Notes: a model not told the origin generated them from the sequence alone. Positions 1-8,915 are shown, counted from the first letter of the stretch. The stretch is 64,000 bases of DNA from Aliiroseovarius marinus (GCF_004360145.1 NZ_SAIT01000003.1:1-64000), one strand, 5' to 3'. Program-made: numbers and translations.

Positions 1-18
1 AAGAGCTGCTTGTTTCAT
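1..18 (-). CDS. tnpR: Serine resolvase, first six codons only (partial)
   Basis: Read on the minus strand, bases 18 to 1 give ATG followed by codons for KQAAL. Serine resolvases often begin in this way, just before an ALYARVS strand. It starts divergently from the transposase, with a res-like site between them, as in Tn3-subgroup elements. A GGAGA lies about 12 nt upstream of the ATG, a rather long spacing. Only 18 bases are visible, so the call rests mainly on position and the MKQAAL start; sequence to the left would settle it. Confidence 0.45.
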
Positions 19-28
19 ACAGATGTCA

Positions 29-162
29 TGTCTCCAAAACGACCGTTTTTGAGGCAGGTTTGCGGATCACCGGATAATCGGAATTCTGACCACGAAACCT
101 GTCTCATTATTCGTCTTTATATTATGCCTTGTCTCAAAATGATCAATACCGTTTTGAGGACA
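29..162. promoter_or_regulatory. Candidate res site of the Tn3 element (resolvase-binding boxes)
   Basis: Several TGTC(C)TCAAAA-like boxes occur in inverted pairs. One pair spans 29-56, exactly 28 bp, the size of res subsite I in Tn3/gamma-delta. Another pair spans 130-162, ending in GTTTTGAGGACA. A lone TGTCTCATTA starts at 100. The location between divergent resolvase and transposase starts is where res and both promoters lie in Tn3 relatives. The ribosome-binding GAGGA of the transposase (156-160) falls inside the last box, so resolvase binding could also repress tnpA. Subsite assignment is inference. Confidence 0.5.
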
Positions 163-167
163 CATTC

Positions 168-3017
168 ATGGCAAGACGCTCCCTGCTGACCGCGAAGACC
201 CGCCACCAGCTGTTTGGTATCCCCGAAGATCCTGAGCAGTTGACCCGCTTCTACACCCTGAACCGGGAGGATCATGATTTGATCCGCACGCGGCGGCGTG
301 ATGAAAACCGCCTTGGCCTTGCGGTACATGTTGCGCTGCTCAGACATCCGGGTCAGGGGTGGATAGATGGCTCTGTTCTTCCCAGATCATTCATAGCGTG
401 GCTGGCGGAGCAACTGGCTGTGTCAGGCGTCGATCTGACGGCATATGCCCAACACCGCAAAACCAGATCAGTTCATCACCAGATCGCCATGAGCCATCTC
501 GGACTTCGCCCGTTTCAGACTGATAATATGGATACGGGTTCATCGCTGGCGCGTGAGGCGGCTTTTGCAACGGACCACGGATTGGACATTATGACTGCGC
601 TCTGCGCGGGATTGCGTGGGCAGCATCTGGTTTTACCGAGTACAGATACGTTGGAGCGACTGGCCTTGAAAGGCCGCGCTGCGGCCCGACGACATGCCGC
701 AACAAGTATTGTGGATGCGCTGAGTGTGGATCAACGGGCAGCATTGCAGGAATTGTTGAACAATGATCCGGGGCTTGGCCAGTCACGTTTGACCTGGCTA
801 CGCGGCTACCCACACTCCACCAGTCCAGCCAGCATGCATGCCTTACTGGCACGCATACGCTATCTCCGGGAATTGGATCTTCCGGCTGAGCTGGGCCACG
901 ACATCCATCCCGCACGGCTGGTCAAGTTCGCAAAGGAAGGTGCAGTGGCCCCTCTTAGTCTGCTGAACGATTTTGGCGAGCGCCGCCGCATTGCGACCGT
1001 TGCCGCCCAGCTTATGGACCTACAGATTAATTTGACCGATGCCGCCATCGCGATGTTCGAGCGTCTGACAGGTCAGCTATTTACGCGCTCAAGTAACAAG
1101 CAGGATCAAGTCTGGGCCATGGGAAAAGCCCGCGTCGGCCGTCTGATGCAGCTCTTTGGCGAGACGCTTGATACCATGGCGTTGGCACATGAAGCCGGAG
1201 TTGATCCCTTCAAAGCCCTAGACGGTGAGATCGGTTGGCATCGCTTGCTACAATACCGAGATGAAATCGCGACCTTTGGTGAATTGGCCACGGGTGATCC
1301 GCTGGAGCTGGCGACGGAACGCTATGCCTATATGCGCAAGTTTGCACCCGCATTTCTGGAAACATTCACATTCAGCGCACCAGAGGCCGGGCGAGATCTG
1401 CAAAAGGCCGTGACATTGCTGAGGGATCACAACATATCTGGCAAACGCAAGCTGCCAGCCGATATTCCAATGCCTTTTCCTGCCAAACATTGGTCTAAAC
1501 TGATTGTTCAAGACGGTCAGCCCAAGCGCCGTATCTATGAAACCGCGGTCGTCGCCACACTGCGCGACAGGCTGCGGGCCGGGGATGTCTGGGTGGAAGG
1601 CAGTCAGGATTACCGGCGCTTTGACAGCTACCTGATCTCTCTCGCATCCGCCGACGCAGAACTGAAGAAGCTGGGGCTGGAAACGGATGTCGATGTTTGG
1701 CTGGCAGATCACCGGCATGTTTTGAATGCGAGACTGTCGGCGTTTGAGAGCAAGCTGAAGCGGGGCGTGCTCGATGGGGTGCGTCTGGAGAAAGGGCGAC
1801 TTCGGATCACACCACACGAAGCTGACACGCCGACTGAAGCCTTGCGCTTGGAGCGGACCATAGATGCGATTATGCCACGCATTCGGATCACGGATTTGCT
1901 GTGGGAGGTCAACGCACAGACAGGCTTTCTGAATGCCTTCACGGACCTGCGCTCTGGTCGCAATCACGAAGACCCTGCGGTGTTGCTTGCTGCCATTTTG
2001 GCAGGCGCTAGCAATCTGGGTCTGGAACGGATGGCCTATGCCTCAAAACACATCAGCCATTCCCAACTGACCTGGGCGAATATGTGGTATCTGCGCCCGG
2101 AAACCTATTCCGATGCCTTGGCCCGACTTGTGGATGCTCACCATGAACTGCCATTTGCTGCGCATTGGGGGGAGGCTGGTGCAACCTCCTCGGACGGGCA
2201 GTTCTTTGCTGCCAACCGTGGGAGCGGTCTGATCAATGCCAAGTATGGTCCTGATCCGGGTTTGAAGATTTATTCCTTTCTGTCTGGTCGCTATGGGTCC
2301 TTCCATTCATCCGTGATTGGAGCGACAGCGGGTGAAGCGCCCTTTGTTTTAGACGGGCTGGTTGGCAACCCGATGCTGCTCAACCCACTCACCCACTACA
2401 CCGATACCGGGGGCGTCTCTGATCACGTCTTCGCGCTGTTCCATTTGCTTGGTATGAAGTTTACGCCTCGCCTGCGAGACTTTCCGGATCGAAAGCTGGC
2501 TTGCTTTGGATCCCCGCGCCAATGGCCGTTTTTGGCACCGCTGATGGGCAGTTCCATCAAGGATGACGTTATTGCCCAGCACTGGGGGGATGCGATCCGG
2601 CTTGCAGGCAGTGCCAAAACCAAGGCCATCAAGCCGTCGGCAATGCTTCGAAAGCTTGGGGGATATCGTCAACAAAACCGACTCTATCTGGCTCTCGGCG
2701 AGATTGGTCGCATTGAGCGGACATTGTTCATGCTGGACTGGCTGGAAAATCACGACTTGCGGAAGGAGTGTCAGGCAGGTCTCAACAAGGGTGAGGCGCG
2801 TCACAGTTTAGCAAAGGCGGTATTCGCTCATTCCCAGGGGCGCATTTACGATCGCTCTGACGCGGCGCAACAGAAGCGCGCCATGGCGCTCAACATGGTT
2901 ATCGCAGCAATCGTTTACTGGAATACACTCTATATGGAAAAGGCGGCCGACCATCTGGCCCGCCAAGGCCAGATCCCGAATCCAACCCTGCTTGGCCATA
3001 CATCGCCGCTTGGATAG
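168..3017 (+). CDS. tnpA: Tn3-family transposase, truncated by an amber codon
   Basis: This is a DDE transposase of about 949 residues that would catalyse replicative transposition. The catalytic triad is visible: D676 in SSDGQFF, D746 in HYTDTGG and E876 in NKGEARHSLA, with spacing typical of Tn3 TnpA. The ATG at 168 is preceded by GAGGA at 156-160; an in-frame TTG at 129 is less likely. The frame ends ...HTSPLG-TAG, where Tn3 transposases continue SPLGW.H..LTGDY.W. Reading past the TAG gives AHVILTGDFDWHSG and a later RPLHLN up to a TGA at 3120-3122. So a conserved Trp codon appears changed to amber, removing about 35 residues. Activity of the truncated form is doubtful. Confidence 0.9.
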   Translation: MARRSLLTAKTRHQLFGIPEDPEQLTRFYTLNREDHDLIRTRRRDENRLGLAVHVALLRHPGQGWIDGSVLPRSFIAWLAEQLAVSGVDLTAYAQHRKTRSVHHQIAMSHLGLRPFQTDNMDTGSSLAREAAFATDHGLDIMTALCAGLRGQHLVLPSTDTLERLALKGRAAARRHAATSIVDALSVDQRAALQELLNNDPGLGQSRLTWLRGYPHSTSPASMHALLARIRYLRELDLPAELGHDIHPARLVKFAKEGAVAPLSLLNDFGERRRIATVAAQLMDLQINLTDAAIAMFERLTGQLFTRSSNKQDQVWAMGKARVGRLMQLFGETLDTMALAHEAGVDPFKALDGEIGWHRLLQYRDEIATFGELATGDPLELATERYAYMRKFAPAFLETFTFSAPEAGRDLQKAVTLLRDHNISGKRKLPADIPMPFPAKHWSKLIVQDGQPKRRIYETAVVATLRDRLRAGDVWVEGSQDYRRFDSYLISLASADAELKKLGLETDVDVWLADHRHVLNARLSAFESKLKRGVLDGVRLEKGRLRITPHEADTPTEALRLERTIDAIMPRIRITDLLWEVNAQTGFLNAFTDLRSGRNHEDPAVLLAAILAGASNLGLERMAYASKHISHSQLTWANMWYLRPETYSDALARLVDAHHELPFAAHWGEAGATSSDGQFFAANRGSGLINAKYGPDPGLKIYSFLSGRYGSFHSSVIGATAGEAPFVLDGLVGNPMLLNPLTHYTDTGGVSDHVFALFHLLGMKFTPRLRDFPDRKLACFGSPRQWPFLAPLMGSSIKDDVIAQHWGDAIRLAGSAKTKAIKPSAMLRKLGGYRQQNRLYLALGEIGRIERTLFMLDWLENHDLRKECQAGLNKGEARHSLAKAVFAHSQGRIYDRSDAAQQKRAMALNMVIAAIVYWNTLYMEKAADHLARQGQIPNPTLLGHTSPLG

Positions 3018-3194
3018 GCGCATGTCATCCTGACCGGTGATTTTGATTGGCATTCTGGGGCTGCTGAGCCCGAAATCTCCCGGCCATTGCACCTCAACGC
3101 GACGAGAAAGTGGGCAGGATGATGTAGAATTGTCAGTGTTCGCTCATTGTTCCGCCTTAACGGGATCCTACGAACAAACCTTCCGATTGGGCCT

Positions 3195-3335
3195 ACGGCG
3201 CAGATCTCAAAAGGGCGCGACGTCGGCACAATCCGTGTGCGCGACGCGCAGGGTAGGGACGTGCCACACGATGTGCTCTTCGCCTTTGCGTTCCACGCGT
3301 TCTGGCCGAAGGGGAAGTGGATGCTGGGGGGCTAG
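3195..3335 (+). pseudogene. 3' remnant of a DUF3179-like gene
   Basis: An open frame just right of the transposon encodes TAQISKGRDVG, then VPHDVLFAFAFHAFWPKG, ending in TAG at 3333-3335. This pattern resembles the C-terminal end of DUF3179 proteins of Rhodobacteraceae, a periplasmic family of unknown function. No start codon with a ribosome-binding site, and no upstream part of the family, is present. The transposon therefore probably inserted in or deleted into this gene. Its stop overlaps the convergent stop of the ProC-like gene in the shared CTAG at 3332-3335, which supports a genuine gene end. The family assignment is from memory of the motif and should be verified by a search. Confidence 0.5.
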
Positions 3336-4126
3336 GTGTGGTTCGCAATCCGCCGCGATTTCTCGACCGCCGCCTCCAGCCCTTCATGGACCACACGCTC
3401 AATCCCAGCCGCCTTCATGGTTTCAAGCCCGGCGGCCGTTGTCCCGGCATAGTCGATCATCCATTGAACCTGCTTGGCCGGTGACGGCCCTTCGGCGCCC
3501 ATCTCGCTCCCCGCCGCCAAGAAGAGCTGCCGCACCGCGCGCTCGGCCACATCTGCGTCTACGCTCTGTTCCCTGGCAAAACTGATCATCGCATCCGCAA
3601 ACAGCGCGACAAACCCCGGCACGGGGCCCGTGATCGCGGTAAATACATCCAGTTGTGCCTCATCCGTCAGAGCGTCCGTTTTTCCGATCGCGCCAAATAG
3701 CTCTTCCGCCACTGCACCATCGCCCTGCGCACCTGCACCCAACATGTAAGGGGAATAGGCCAACCGCCCAGCAGCTGCTGGGCTCGACATGGCCCGGATC
3801 ACCCGGTCATGGCCCGCGATTTCGGCCATCTGGGCCAAACTCACCCCAGCCATAACGGACAGCACCAATTTGCCCTCGGCCCGAAGGCGCAGCGCTGTCG
3901 CATTGGCGGGTGGGACAGACAGAAGGATGGCGTCACAGGCGCCGACCATCTCGTCGATGTCCGAGACCAACCGCACCCCGTCCGGCAGATCCCCCCGAAC
4001 ACCGCTCCGGTTCGCCACAAGGATCTGTTCAGCCGGAAGCGCCTTGGCGCCCACCAGCCCTTGAATGATCGCGCAGCCCAATTGCCCGCTGCCTCCGATC
4101 ACGCCCAAAGTCAGATCATTCAGCAT
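3332..4126 (-). CDS. Pyrroline-5-carboxylate reductase-like protein
   Basis: The 264-residue protein resembles ProC, which reduces pyrroline-5-carboxylate to proline with NAD(P)H in the cytoplasm. The N-terminus has a Rossmann fingerprint (GVIGGSGQLG). Further in are a SVMAGVSLAQ strand and a VIRAMSSPAA segment, in the place of the conserved VIR.MPN of ProC. The C-terminal helical part (ITGPVPGFVALFADA) matches the dimerisation domain. The ATG at 4126 follows a GGGGGA; an ATG at 4138 is an alternative with poorer spacing. The SSP instead of MPN in the substrate loop suggests a divergent paralogue rather than the main ProC. It converges on the DUF3179 remnant. Confidence 0.75.
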   Translation of the reverse strand: MLNDLTLGVIGGSGQLGCAIIQGLVGAKALPAEQILVANRSGVRGDLPDGVRLVSDIDEMVGACDAILLSVPPANATALRLRAEGKLVLSVMAGVSLAQMAEIAGHDRVIRAMSSPAAAGRLAYSPYMLGAGAQGDGAVAEELFGAIGKTDALTDEAQLDVFTAITGPVPGFVALFADAMISFAREQSVDADVAERAVRQLFLAAGSEMGAEGPSPAKQVQWMIDYAGTTAAGLETMKAAGIERVVHEGLEAAVEKSRRIANHT

Positions 4127-4140
4127 CGCATCCCCCATCC

Positions 4141-4195
4141 TCTTGCCAGAAATACCTTGGGGTGAATGCGCGAAGCGCAGAGGGGCAACGCCCCT
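4141..4195. repeat. 55-bp intergenic palindromic repeat, copy 1
   Basis: This 55-bp unit recurs at 8916-8970 with five differences (50/55 identical). It contains two short palindromic cores, GCGCGAAGCGC and GGGGCAACGCCCC, so the transcript could form hairpins. Copy 1 sits between the stop of trpE and the start of the ProC-like gene, in the same orientation as copy 2. Similar GC-rich repeats between genes are common in Roseobacter genomes and may act as transcript ends or REP-like elements; that role is inference. Confidence 0.65.
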
Positions 4196-4201
4196 AACCC
4201 C

Positions 4202-5713
4202 TTAGCGGTTGCCGCGCCGGGTAAACATGGCCGCATCCTCGGCCGCGCGCCGGATAGCCTTCGACTTGTTCACCGTCTCTTCATATTCGGCCTCGGCATC
4301 GCTGTCATAGACAACCCCGCCACCCGCTTGAATATACAGCTTCTCGTCCTTCACGACAGCGGTGCGCAGGGCGATGCACATGTCCATATCGCCGCCCGCG
4401 CTGAAATAGCCCAAGCCGCCGCCATAGACGCCGCGTTTTTCCGGCTCCAGCTCATCGATGATCTCCATTGCGCGGACCTTTGGCGCGCCCGAGACCGTCC
4501 CCGCAGGCATCCCCGCCATAAACGCCGACAGCGCGTCCTGATCATCGGCCAACTCGCCCACCACGTTCGATACGATATGCATCACGTGGCTGTAGCGTTC
4601 GATGATGAACTCCTCGGTCGGGCGCACGGTGCCAATCTTGGACACTTTTCCCGTGTCGTTGCGCCCCAGATCCAACAGCATCAGATGCTCGGCCAGCTCT
4701 TTCTGGTCGGCCAGCAGATCGGCCTCCAGCGCTTTGTCTTCCTCGGGCGTCTTGCCGCGCGGGCGGGTGCCTGCGATGGGGCGGATGGTGACCTCGCCAT
4801 CAAAAACGCGCACCAGAATTTCCGGGGACGCGCCCACGACCTGAAAGCCGCCGAAGTTGAAATAGAACATGAAGGGCGAGGGATTGGTGCGCCGCAAGCT
4901 GCGGTAAAGCGCGAAGGGTGGCAGCGGGAAGTTCTGGGTCCAGCGCTGGCTGGGCACCACCTGAAAGATGTCGCCCGCGCGGATGTATTCCTTGGCCTTT
5001 TCGACCGCCGCCAGATAGTCGGGCTTGGAGAAGTTGGACACCAGCGGACCAAGCTCTTGCGCTTCGCCCAGATCGCGCGTTTCGCCCGCCGTGCCGCGAT
5101 CCAGATCACGCAGCGCGTCCATCACACGTTCGGCGGCTTGCGCATAGGCTGCTTTCGCCGTCAGACCCGAGCTAACAAACGCAGGCGAGACCAGCGTCAC
5201 GTCGCCCTTCACCCCGTCCAGAACCGCCACGACCGACGGGCGCATCATCACCGCATCCGGCACGCCCAGCGGGTCGGGGTTCACATTGGGCAGATGCTCG
5301 ACCAGACGGATCATGTCATAGCCCAGATAGCCAAACAGCCCGGCAGATGCCTGCGGAAGATCATCCGGCAGATCAATCGCACTTTCGGCCAGAACGGCGC
5401 GGAAGGCGTCCAGCGGGTTGCCCGGCATGTCGTCGTAGGCCTCTGCATCAAACCGCGCCATGCGGTTCACGCGGCTGGTTTCGCCCCGGCATTCCCAGAT
5501 CAGGTCCGGTTTCATGCCGACGATCGAGTATCGACCGCGCACTTCGCCGCCTGTCACACTTTCCAACATGAAGCTGTCACGCCGTGCCTCGGTCAGTTTC
5601 AGCATCAGGCTGACCGGCGTGTCCAGATCCGCGGCCAAGCGCGTATAGACCACTTGGTTATTGCCAGCATTCCAACCGGCTTCGAACTCTTCAAACGAGG
5701 GCGTAAGGGCCAT
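4202..5713 (-). CDS. trpE: Anthranilate synthase component I
   Basis: TrpE (503 residues) makes anthranilate from chorismate, with ammonia supplied by the TrpG glutaminase. The N-terminal half has the tryptophan feedback-site segment SFMLESVTGG and the GRYSIVGMKPDL stretch. The C-terminal chorismate-binding half has IAGTRPRGKTPEED, LMLLDLGRNDTGKV and GTVSGAPKVRAMEI. The ATG is preceded by GGGAAG at good distance. It lies 21 bp downstream of the ppiD-like gene on the same strand, a co-transcribed arrangement also known in relatives. trpG is not present before the strand's gene run ends, so it must be elsewhere. No leader-peptide attenuator was seen in the short gap. Confidence 0.96.
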   Translation of the reverse strand: MALTPSFEEFEAGWNAGNNQVVYTRLAADLDTPVSLMLKLTEARRDSFMLESVTGGEVRGRYSIVGMKPDLIWECRGETSRVNRMARFDAEAYDDMPGNPLDAFRAVLAESAIDLPDDLPQASAGLFGYLGYDMIRLVEHLPNVNPDPLGVPDAVMMRPSVVAVLDGVKGDVTLVSPAFVSSGLTAKAAYAQAAERVMDALRDLDRGTAGETRDLGEAQELGPLVSNFSKPDYLAAVEKAKEYIRAGDIFQVVPSQRWTQNFPLPPFALYRSLRRTNPSPFMFYFNFGGFQVVGASPEILVRVFDGEVTIRPIAGTRPRGKTPEEDKALEADLLADQKELAEHLMLLDLGRNDTGKVSKIGTVRPTEEFIIERYSHVMHIVSNVVGELADDQDALSAFMAGMPAGTVSGAPKVRAMEIIDELEPEKRGVYGGGLGYFSAGGDMDMCIALRTAVVKDEKLYIQAGGGVVYDSDAEAEYEETVNKSKAIRRAAEDAAMFTRRGNR

Positions 5714-5734
5714 GTATGTCTTCCCGGTCGGAGG

Positions 5735-7576
5735 TTACTGGAACTGCGCGTTTACGGCGTTGATCATCGGGCGGTTCAGTTCGATCCCCGCCTTGGTCTG
5801 AACGGCGCGCGCAAAGGCGTTCTCGATGTCGATGGCGATTTCCTGCGCGGTTTGCGCGGCGAAATTGGCCTTGATCGCGGTGGCTTCGTCGCTGTTTTGG
5901 TCGACGGGTACAACCGCGTCCAGACGCACAAGGATCACACCGTCAGTCGAGGGCACGACCTGCCAGTCACCGGCGTCCATCGCGAACACTTCGGTCAGGA
6001 AGGCGGGCGGGGTGCCTTCGACAAAGGCATCGCGCTCTTGGCCTTCTTCAACCACTTCGGTCAGCCCGAGCGAGGCAAGGCTTTCGCCACCTTCCAGCGA
6101 CGGGATCATGGCGCGGGCTTCCTCGGCCAGAAGCTCCAGACGCTTTTCTGCCTGCCAACCCGCTAGCACGGCCTCGGTCACTTCGGCTTGCTCCTGCACG
6201 CGCGACGGCTCCAACGCATCAACGCGCAGGGCAAAGACGCCGCCATCGGACATCAGCGTGATTTCCGGGAAGTCGCCGTCAACGGCAGCGCTCGCGGCCT
6301 CGCGGAAGGCTTCATAAGCAGCAATGCCGTCCGAGGTTTCGGCCGTCCAGTCGATCTGTTCCAGCACCATGTTGTGGCTTTCGGTGATCTCTTCCAGCGT
6401 CGCGCCACCGGCCATCAGATCATCCAGCTCGGCCACCATGTCACCCACGCGACGGCGGGCCACATCCGAGGCCAGTTCAGCGTTCAAGTCATCGCGCACG
6501 TCCTCGAACGGGGTGTTCTGGGCCACAAGGATGGCGTTCACGCGATACAGCGCCGGGCCAAGATCGCTGGGGGCAGGGCCAGCAATTCCGGTCTCGGCCA
6601 AAGCAAAGACCGCATCCCCGGCGGCACCCAGCTGGGCTTTGGATTGGTCACCCAGATCAATGTCCGACAGGGTCAGATCACGCGCGGTAACCAAGGCTTC
6701 AAAGCTGGTGTCGCCAGCCGCAATCGCGTCAGCAGCAGCCTGCGCTTCAGCTTCGGTGCCGAAGACCAGACGTTCGACCAGACGGCGCTCGGGCTGGTTG
6801 TACTGATCCTTGCGCTCGTCATAGAGCGCCTTGATCTGTGCTTCGTCCACTTCGATCTCGCTGACCAGCGACTGCGGGTCCAACCACGCATAGGTGATCT
6901 TCTTGGTCTCTGGCAGGGTAAAAGCAACAGGGTTCGCGTCATAATATGCTGTCAGCTCGGCCTCGGTCGGTTCGGGCAGGGCGGTCGCCAGCTTGGACAC
7001 GGGCAGCTCGGCCCAGGTGAAGTTCCGCGCCTCGCGCGCAAACGCATAGAGCGTGTCCACATAGGTGTCGTCAGCGGCAATGCCATTGGTCACGGCAGCT
7101 TGCAGGATCTGGCGGCTGACTTCCGAGCGCAGGGATTGTTCAAAACCAGCAGCGGTCAGGCCCGACTGCTCCAGCGCAAAGCGATAGCTTTCGCGGTCGA
7201 ACTGCCCATCCACACCGGCAAAGGCGGGAATGTCGACAATGCGCGCGCGCAGATGATCGTCGCCGACCGAAATCCCAAGGCGCGCGGTTTCGTCCTCAAG
7301 CGCGACAGCAGCGATCACACGGGCCAGCACCTGCTGATCCACACCGAAAGCTTGCGCCTGTTGCATGGTCAGGCGCTGACCGGTCTGCGCCTCGAACGCG
7401 TTCAGCTCGGACTGAAGCTCGCGCGAATAGCGGCGCGCATCAATCTCGGTGTCGCCCACCGTGCCAATCGACCGGCCAGAGCCTCCGAAATTCGTGGACC
7501 CGAACCCTACGAGTCCCACCATCACCAGACCCATCAGGATCCAACCGAAGGTACGAGAAGCCTTGCCAGTCGCCAT
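5735..7576 (-). CDS. ppiD: PpiD/SurA-type membrane-anchored peptidyl-prolyl isomerase
   Basis: The 613-residue protein has one N-terminal membrane span (ILMGLVMVGLVGFGS), then a SurA-like N-terminal domain with the LQSELNAFE.QTG segment, and a rotamase-like region in the middle. A long helical C-terminus ends in LNRPMINAVNAQFQ. The architecture is that of PpiD, an inner-membrane chaperone that helps fold exported proteins at the translocon. The ATG at 7576 is chosen for its AAGGAA ribosome-binding site; an ATG at 7594 and a TTG at 7639 are weaker. trpE follows within 21 bp. Parvulin active-site residues are poorly conserved by eye, so it may be mainly a chaperone. Confidence 0.85.
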   Translation of the reverse strand: MATGKASRTFGWILMGLVMVGLVGFGSTNFGGSGRSIGTVGDTEIDARRYSRELQSELNAFEAQTGQRLTMQQAQAFGVDQQVLARVIAAVALEDETARLGISVGDDHLRARIVDIPAFAGVDGQFDRESYRFALEQSGLTAAGFEQSLRSEVSRQILQAAVTNGIAADDTYVDTLYAFAREARNFTWAELPVSKLATALPEPTEAELTAYYDANPVAFTLPETKKITYAWLDPQSLVSEIEVDEAQIKALYDERKDQYNQPERRLVERLVFGTEAEAQAAADAIAAGDTSFEALVTARDLTLSDIDLGDQSKAQLGAAGDAVFALAETGIAGPAPSDLGPALYRVNAILVAQNTPFEDVRDDLNAELASDVARRRVGDMVAELDDLMAGGATLEEITESHNMVLEQIDWTAETSDGIAAYEAFREAASAAVDGDFPEITLMSDGGVFALRVDALEPSRVQEQAEVTEAVLAGWQAEKRLELLAEEARAMIPSLEGGESLASLGLTEVVEEGQERDAFVEGTPPAFLTEVFAMDAGDWQVVPSTDGVILVRLDAVVPVDQNSDEATAIKANFAAQTAQEIAIDIENAFARAVQTKAGIELNRPMINAVNAQFQ

Positions 7577-7657
7577 GGACGCTTTCCTTTTCATCAGACT
7601 GTTAACGGGGTTTGTAGGCGGTTCATGACCGATTGCCAAGCCGCCCTGCGCAGGGGA

Positions 7658-8836
7658 TTAGGGCTGAAATGCCGCCAGCCGGGACAAAGCGGTCTGAATG
7701 CCCGTCGCATCGATGTTGGCAAAGGCCACGCGCAACTGCTGCGCCCCGCTTTTATCGCCTTCTGGCGTGAACATCGTGCCGGGCAACGCCAGCAGGCTGG
7801 CCTGGTCGACCAAAGCTTGCGCCAACTGGTCCGAGGGCATGTCGAACGGGTGCTGCAAATAGGCAAAATACGCTCCGCAGCCCATCAATTTCCACCCGCG
7901 TTCCGCCAAGGGCGCGACGCCGTCACGCATGGACTGAGCGCGGGACAGAATCTCGATCCGTTCACCCGCCAGCCATTCGTCCAAATTGCGCAATCCCCAA
8001 AGCGCCGCGTGCTGCCCCAACTGCGCGGGGCAGATGGTGACGGTGTCCAGAAACTTCTCGATCTCTAACAGACGGGCGGGCGAGGACAGCACCGAGCCAA
8101 CCCGGTGCCCGGTCAGGCGATAAGATTTCGAGAATGAATACACCTGAATGACCGTATCGTCCCAGTCGGGATCGGCCAGAAGGTCATGCGGTGCCCCGTC
8201 TTGACTGTGAAAATCGCGATAGGTCTCGTCGATGATCAGGGCAATCCCTCGGGCGCGCGCAAGATCGCGGAAGGCGGCGATCAGATCGGATGGGTACTCC
8301 ACCCCGGTCGGGTTATTGGGCGTCACCAGCGCAATCGCGCGGGTGCGCGGTGTGATCAGCGCCGCGGCTTTGTCCGGATCGGGCAGCAGATCGTTCCCTG
8401 TCGCCAGCGGCACCGCCGTGATCCCTCCCATATCAAGCCACATTTTATGATTGAAATACCAGGGGGTTGGCAGAATGACCTCATCCCCTGGTGCAGCCAA
8501 AGTGCTAATCACTGCCGCAAATGCCTGATTACAGCCCGAGGTGATCGCCACATTCTGCGAAGACACGTCCGCACCATAGTGACGGTTGATGTTGAACGCC
8601 AGCTCATCGCGCAACGCGGGCAGCCCCAGAACCGGCCCATAAAGATGGGTTTCCGGCAGGCGGAGAACCGCATCTGCCATCGCCTCGCGCATTGCTTCGG
8701 GGGGCGGATCCACGGGGGCGGCCTGGCTGACATTGATCAGCGGCTGATCCGGCGCAAAACTCTTGCCCTCCAACCAGCGCCGCGCCTCCATGACCGGGGG
8801 CGAAAACGTGTTGGCAAGGTTGGGGTTCAAAAGCAT
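7658..8836 (-). CDS. Class I/II PLP-dependent aminotransferase
   Basis: This fold-type I aminotransferase has 392 residues. The PLP-binding lysine lies in YSFSKSYRLTGHRVG, and NNPTGVEYP is the usual Asn-Pro-Thr-Gly cofactor motif. ITSGCNQAF is the phosphate-binding loop region, and the substrate Arg region lies in QQLRVAF. The amino-acid substrate cannot be told from sequence. The start at 8836 has a GAGG at proper spacing; an upstream ATG at 8848 lacks one. It ends 81 bp before the ppiD start on the same strand. A second aminotransferase of a different subgroup is found at 32-33 kb. Confidence 0.87.
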   Translation of the reverse strand: MLLNPNLANTFSPPVMEARRWLEGKSFAPDQPLINVSQAAPVDPPPEAMREAMADAVLRLPETHLYGPVLGLPALRDELAFNINRHYGADVSSQNVAITSGCNQAFAAVISTLAAPGDEVILPTPWYFNHKMWLDMGGITAVPLATGNDLLPDPDKAAALITPRTRAIALVTPNNPTGVEYPSDLIAAFRDLARARGIALIIDETYRDFHSQDGAPHDLLADPDWDDTVIQVYSFSKSYRLTGHRVGSVLSSPARLLEIEKFLDTVTICPAQLGQHAALWGLRNLDEWLAGERIEILSRAQSMRDGVAPLAERGWKLMGCGAYFAYLQHPFDMPSDQLAQALVDQASLLALPGTMFTPEGDKSGAQQLRVAFANIDATGIQTALSRLAAFQP

Positions 8837-8915
8837 CTTGGGCCTCATGCGAAAGGTTTCACACGGACCCTATCAACGACAAATGGGCGCGACAATGCAT
8901 GTCTACGCCCCTTCC

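Larger units (their letters stand above)
1..3193 (+). mobile_element. Tn3-family transposon, right part (left end outside window)
   Basis: The segment carries, in order, the start of a divergent serine resolvase, a res-like recombination site, and a Tn3-type DDE transposase reading right. This divergent tnpR/res/tnpA order is known from the Tn3 subgroup. The right boundary is approximate: transposase-like coding (reading through an amber codon) ends at 3122, and DUF3179-like host coding seems to begin by about 3195. A CTTAACG motif at 3156-3162 resembles the inner end of Tn3 inverted repeats, but the left repeat is off the window so the terminal repeat could not be verified. No target duplication could be checked. 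Confidence 0.75.

Noticed and set aside
3156-3193. Terminal inverted repeat of the Tn3 element starting at CTTAACG
   Set aside because: Only the inner 7 bases resemble known Tn3 repeats, the outer end is not CCCC, and the left end is outside the window, so it is not annotated as a repeat.
3147-3194. Upstream extension of the DUF3179-like frame
   Set aside because: The first 16 codons do not fit the family and probably cross the transposon junction.
4166-6166. Long open frame of 666 codons on the plus strand
   Set aside because: It lies antisense to trpE and the ppiD-like gene, which have clear family motifs. Its His/Arg/Gln-rich product is typical of reverse-strand reading of GC-rich genes.
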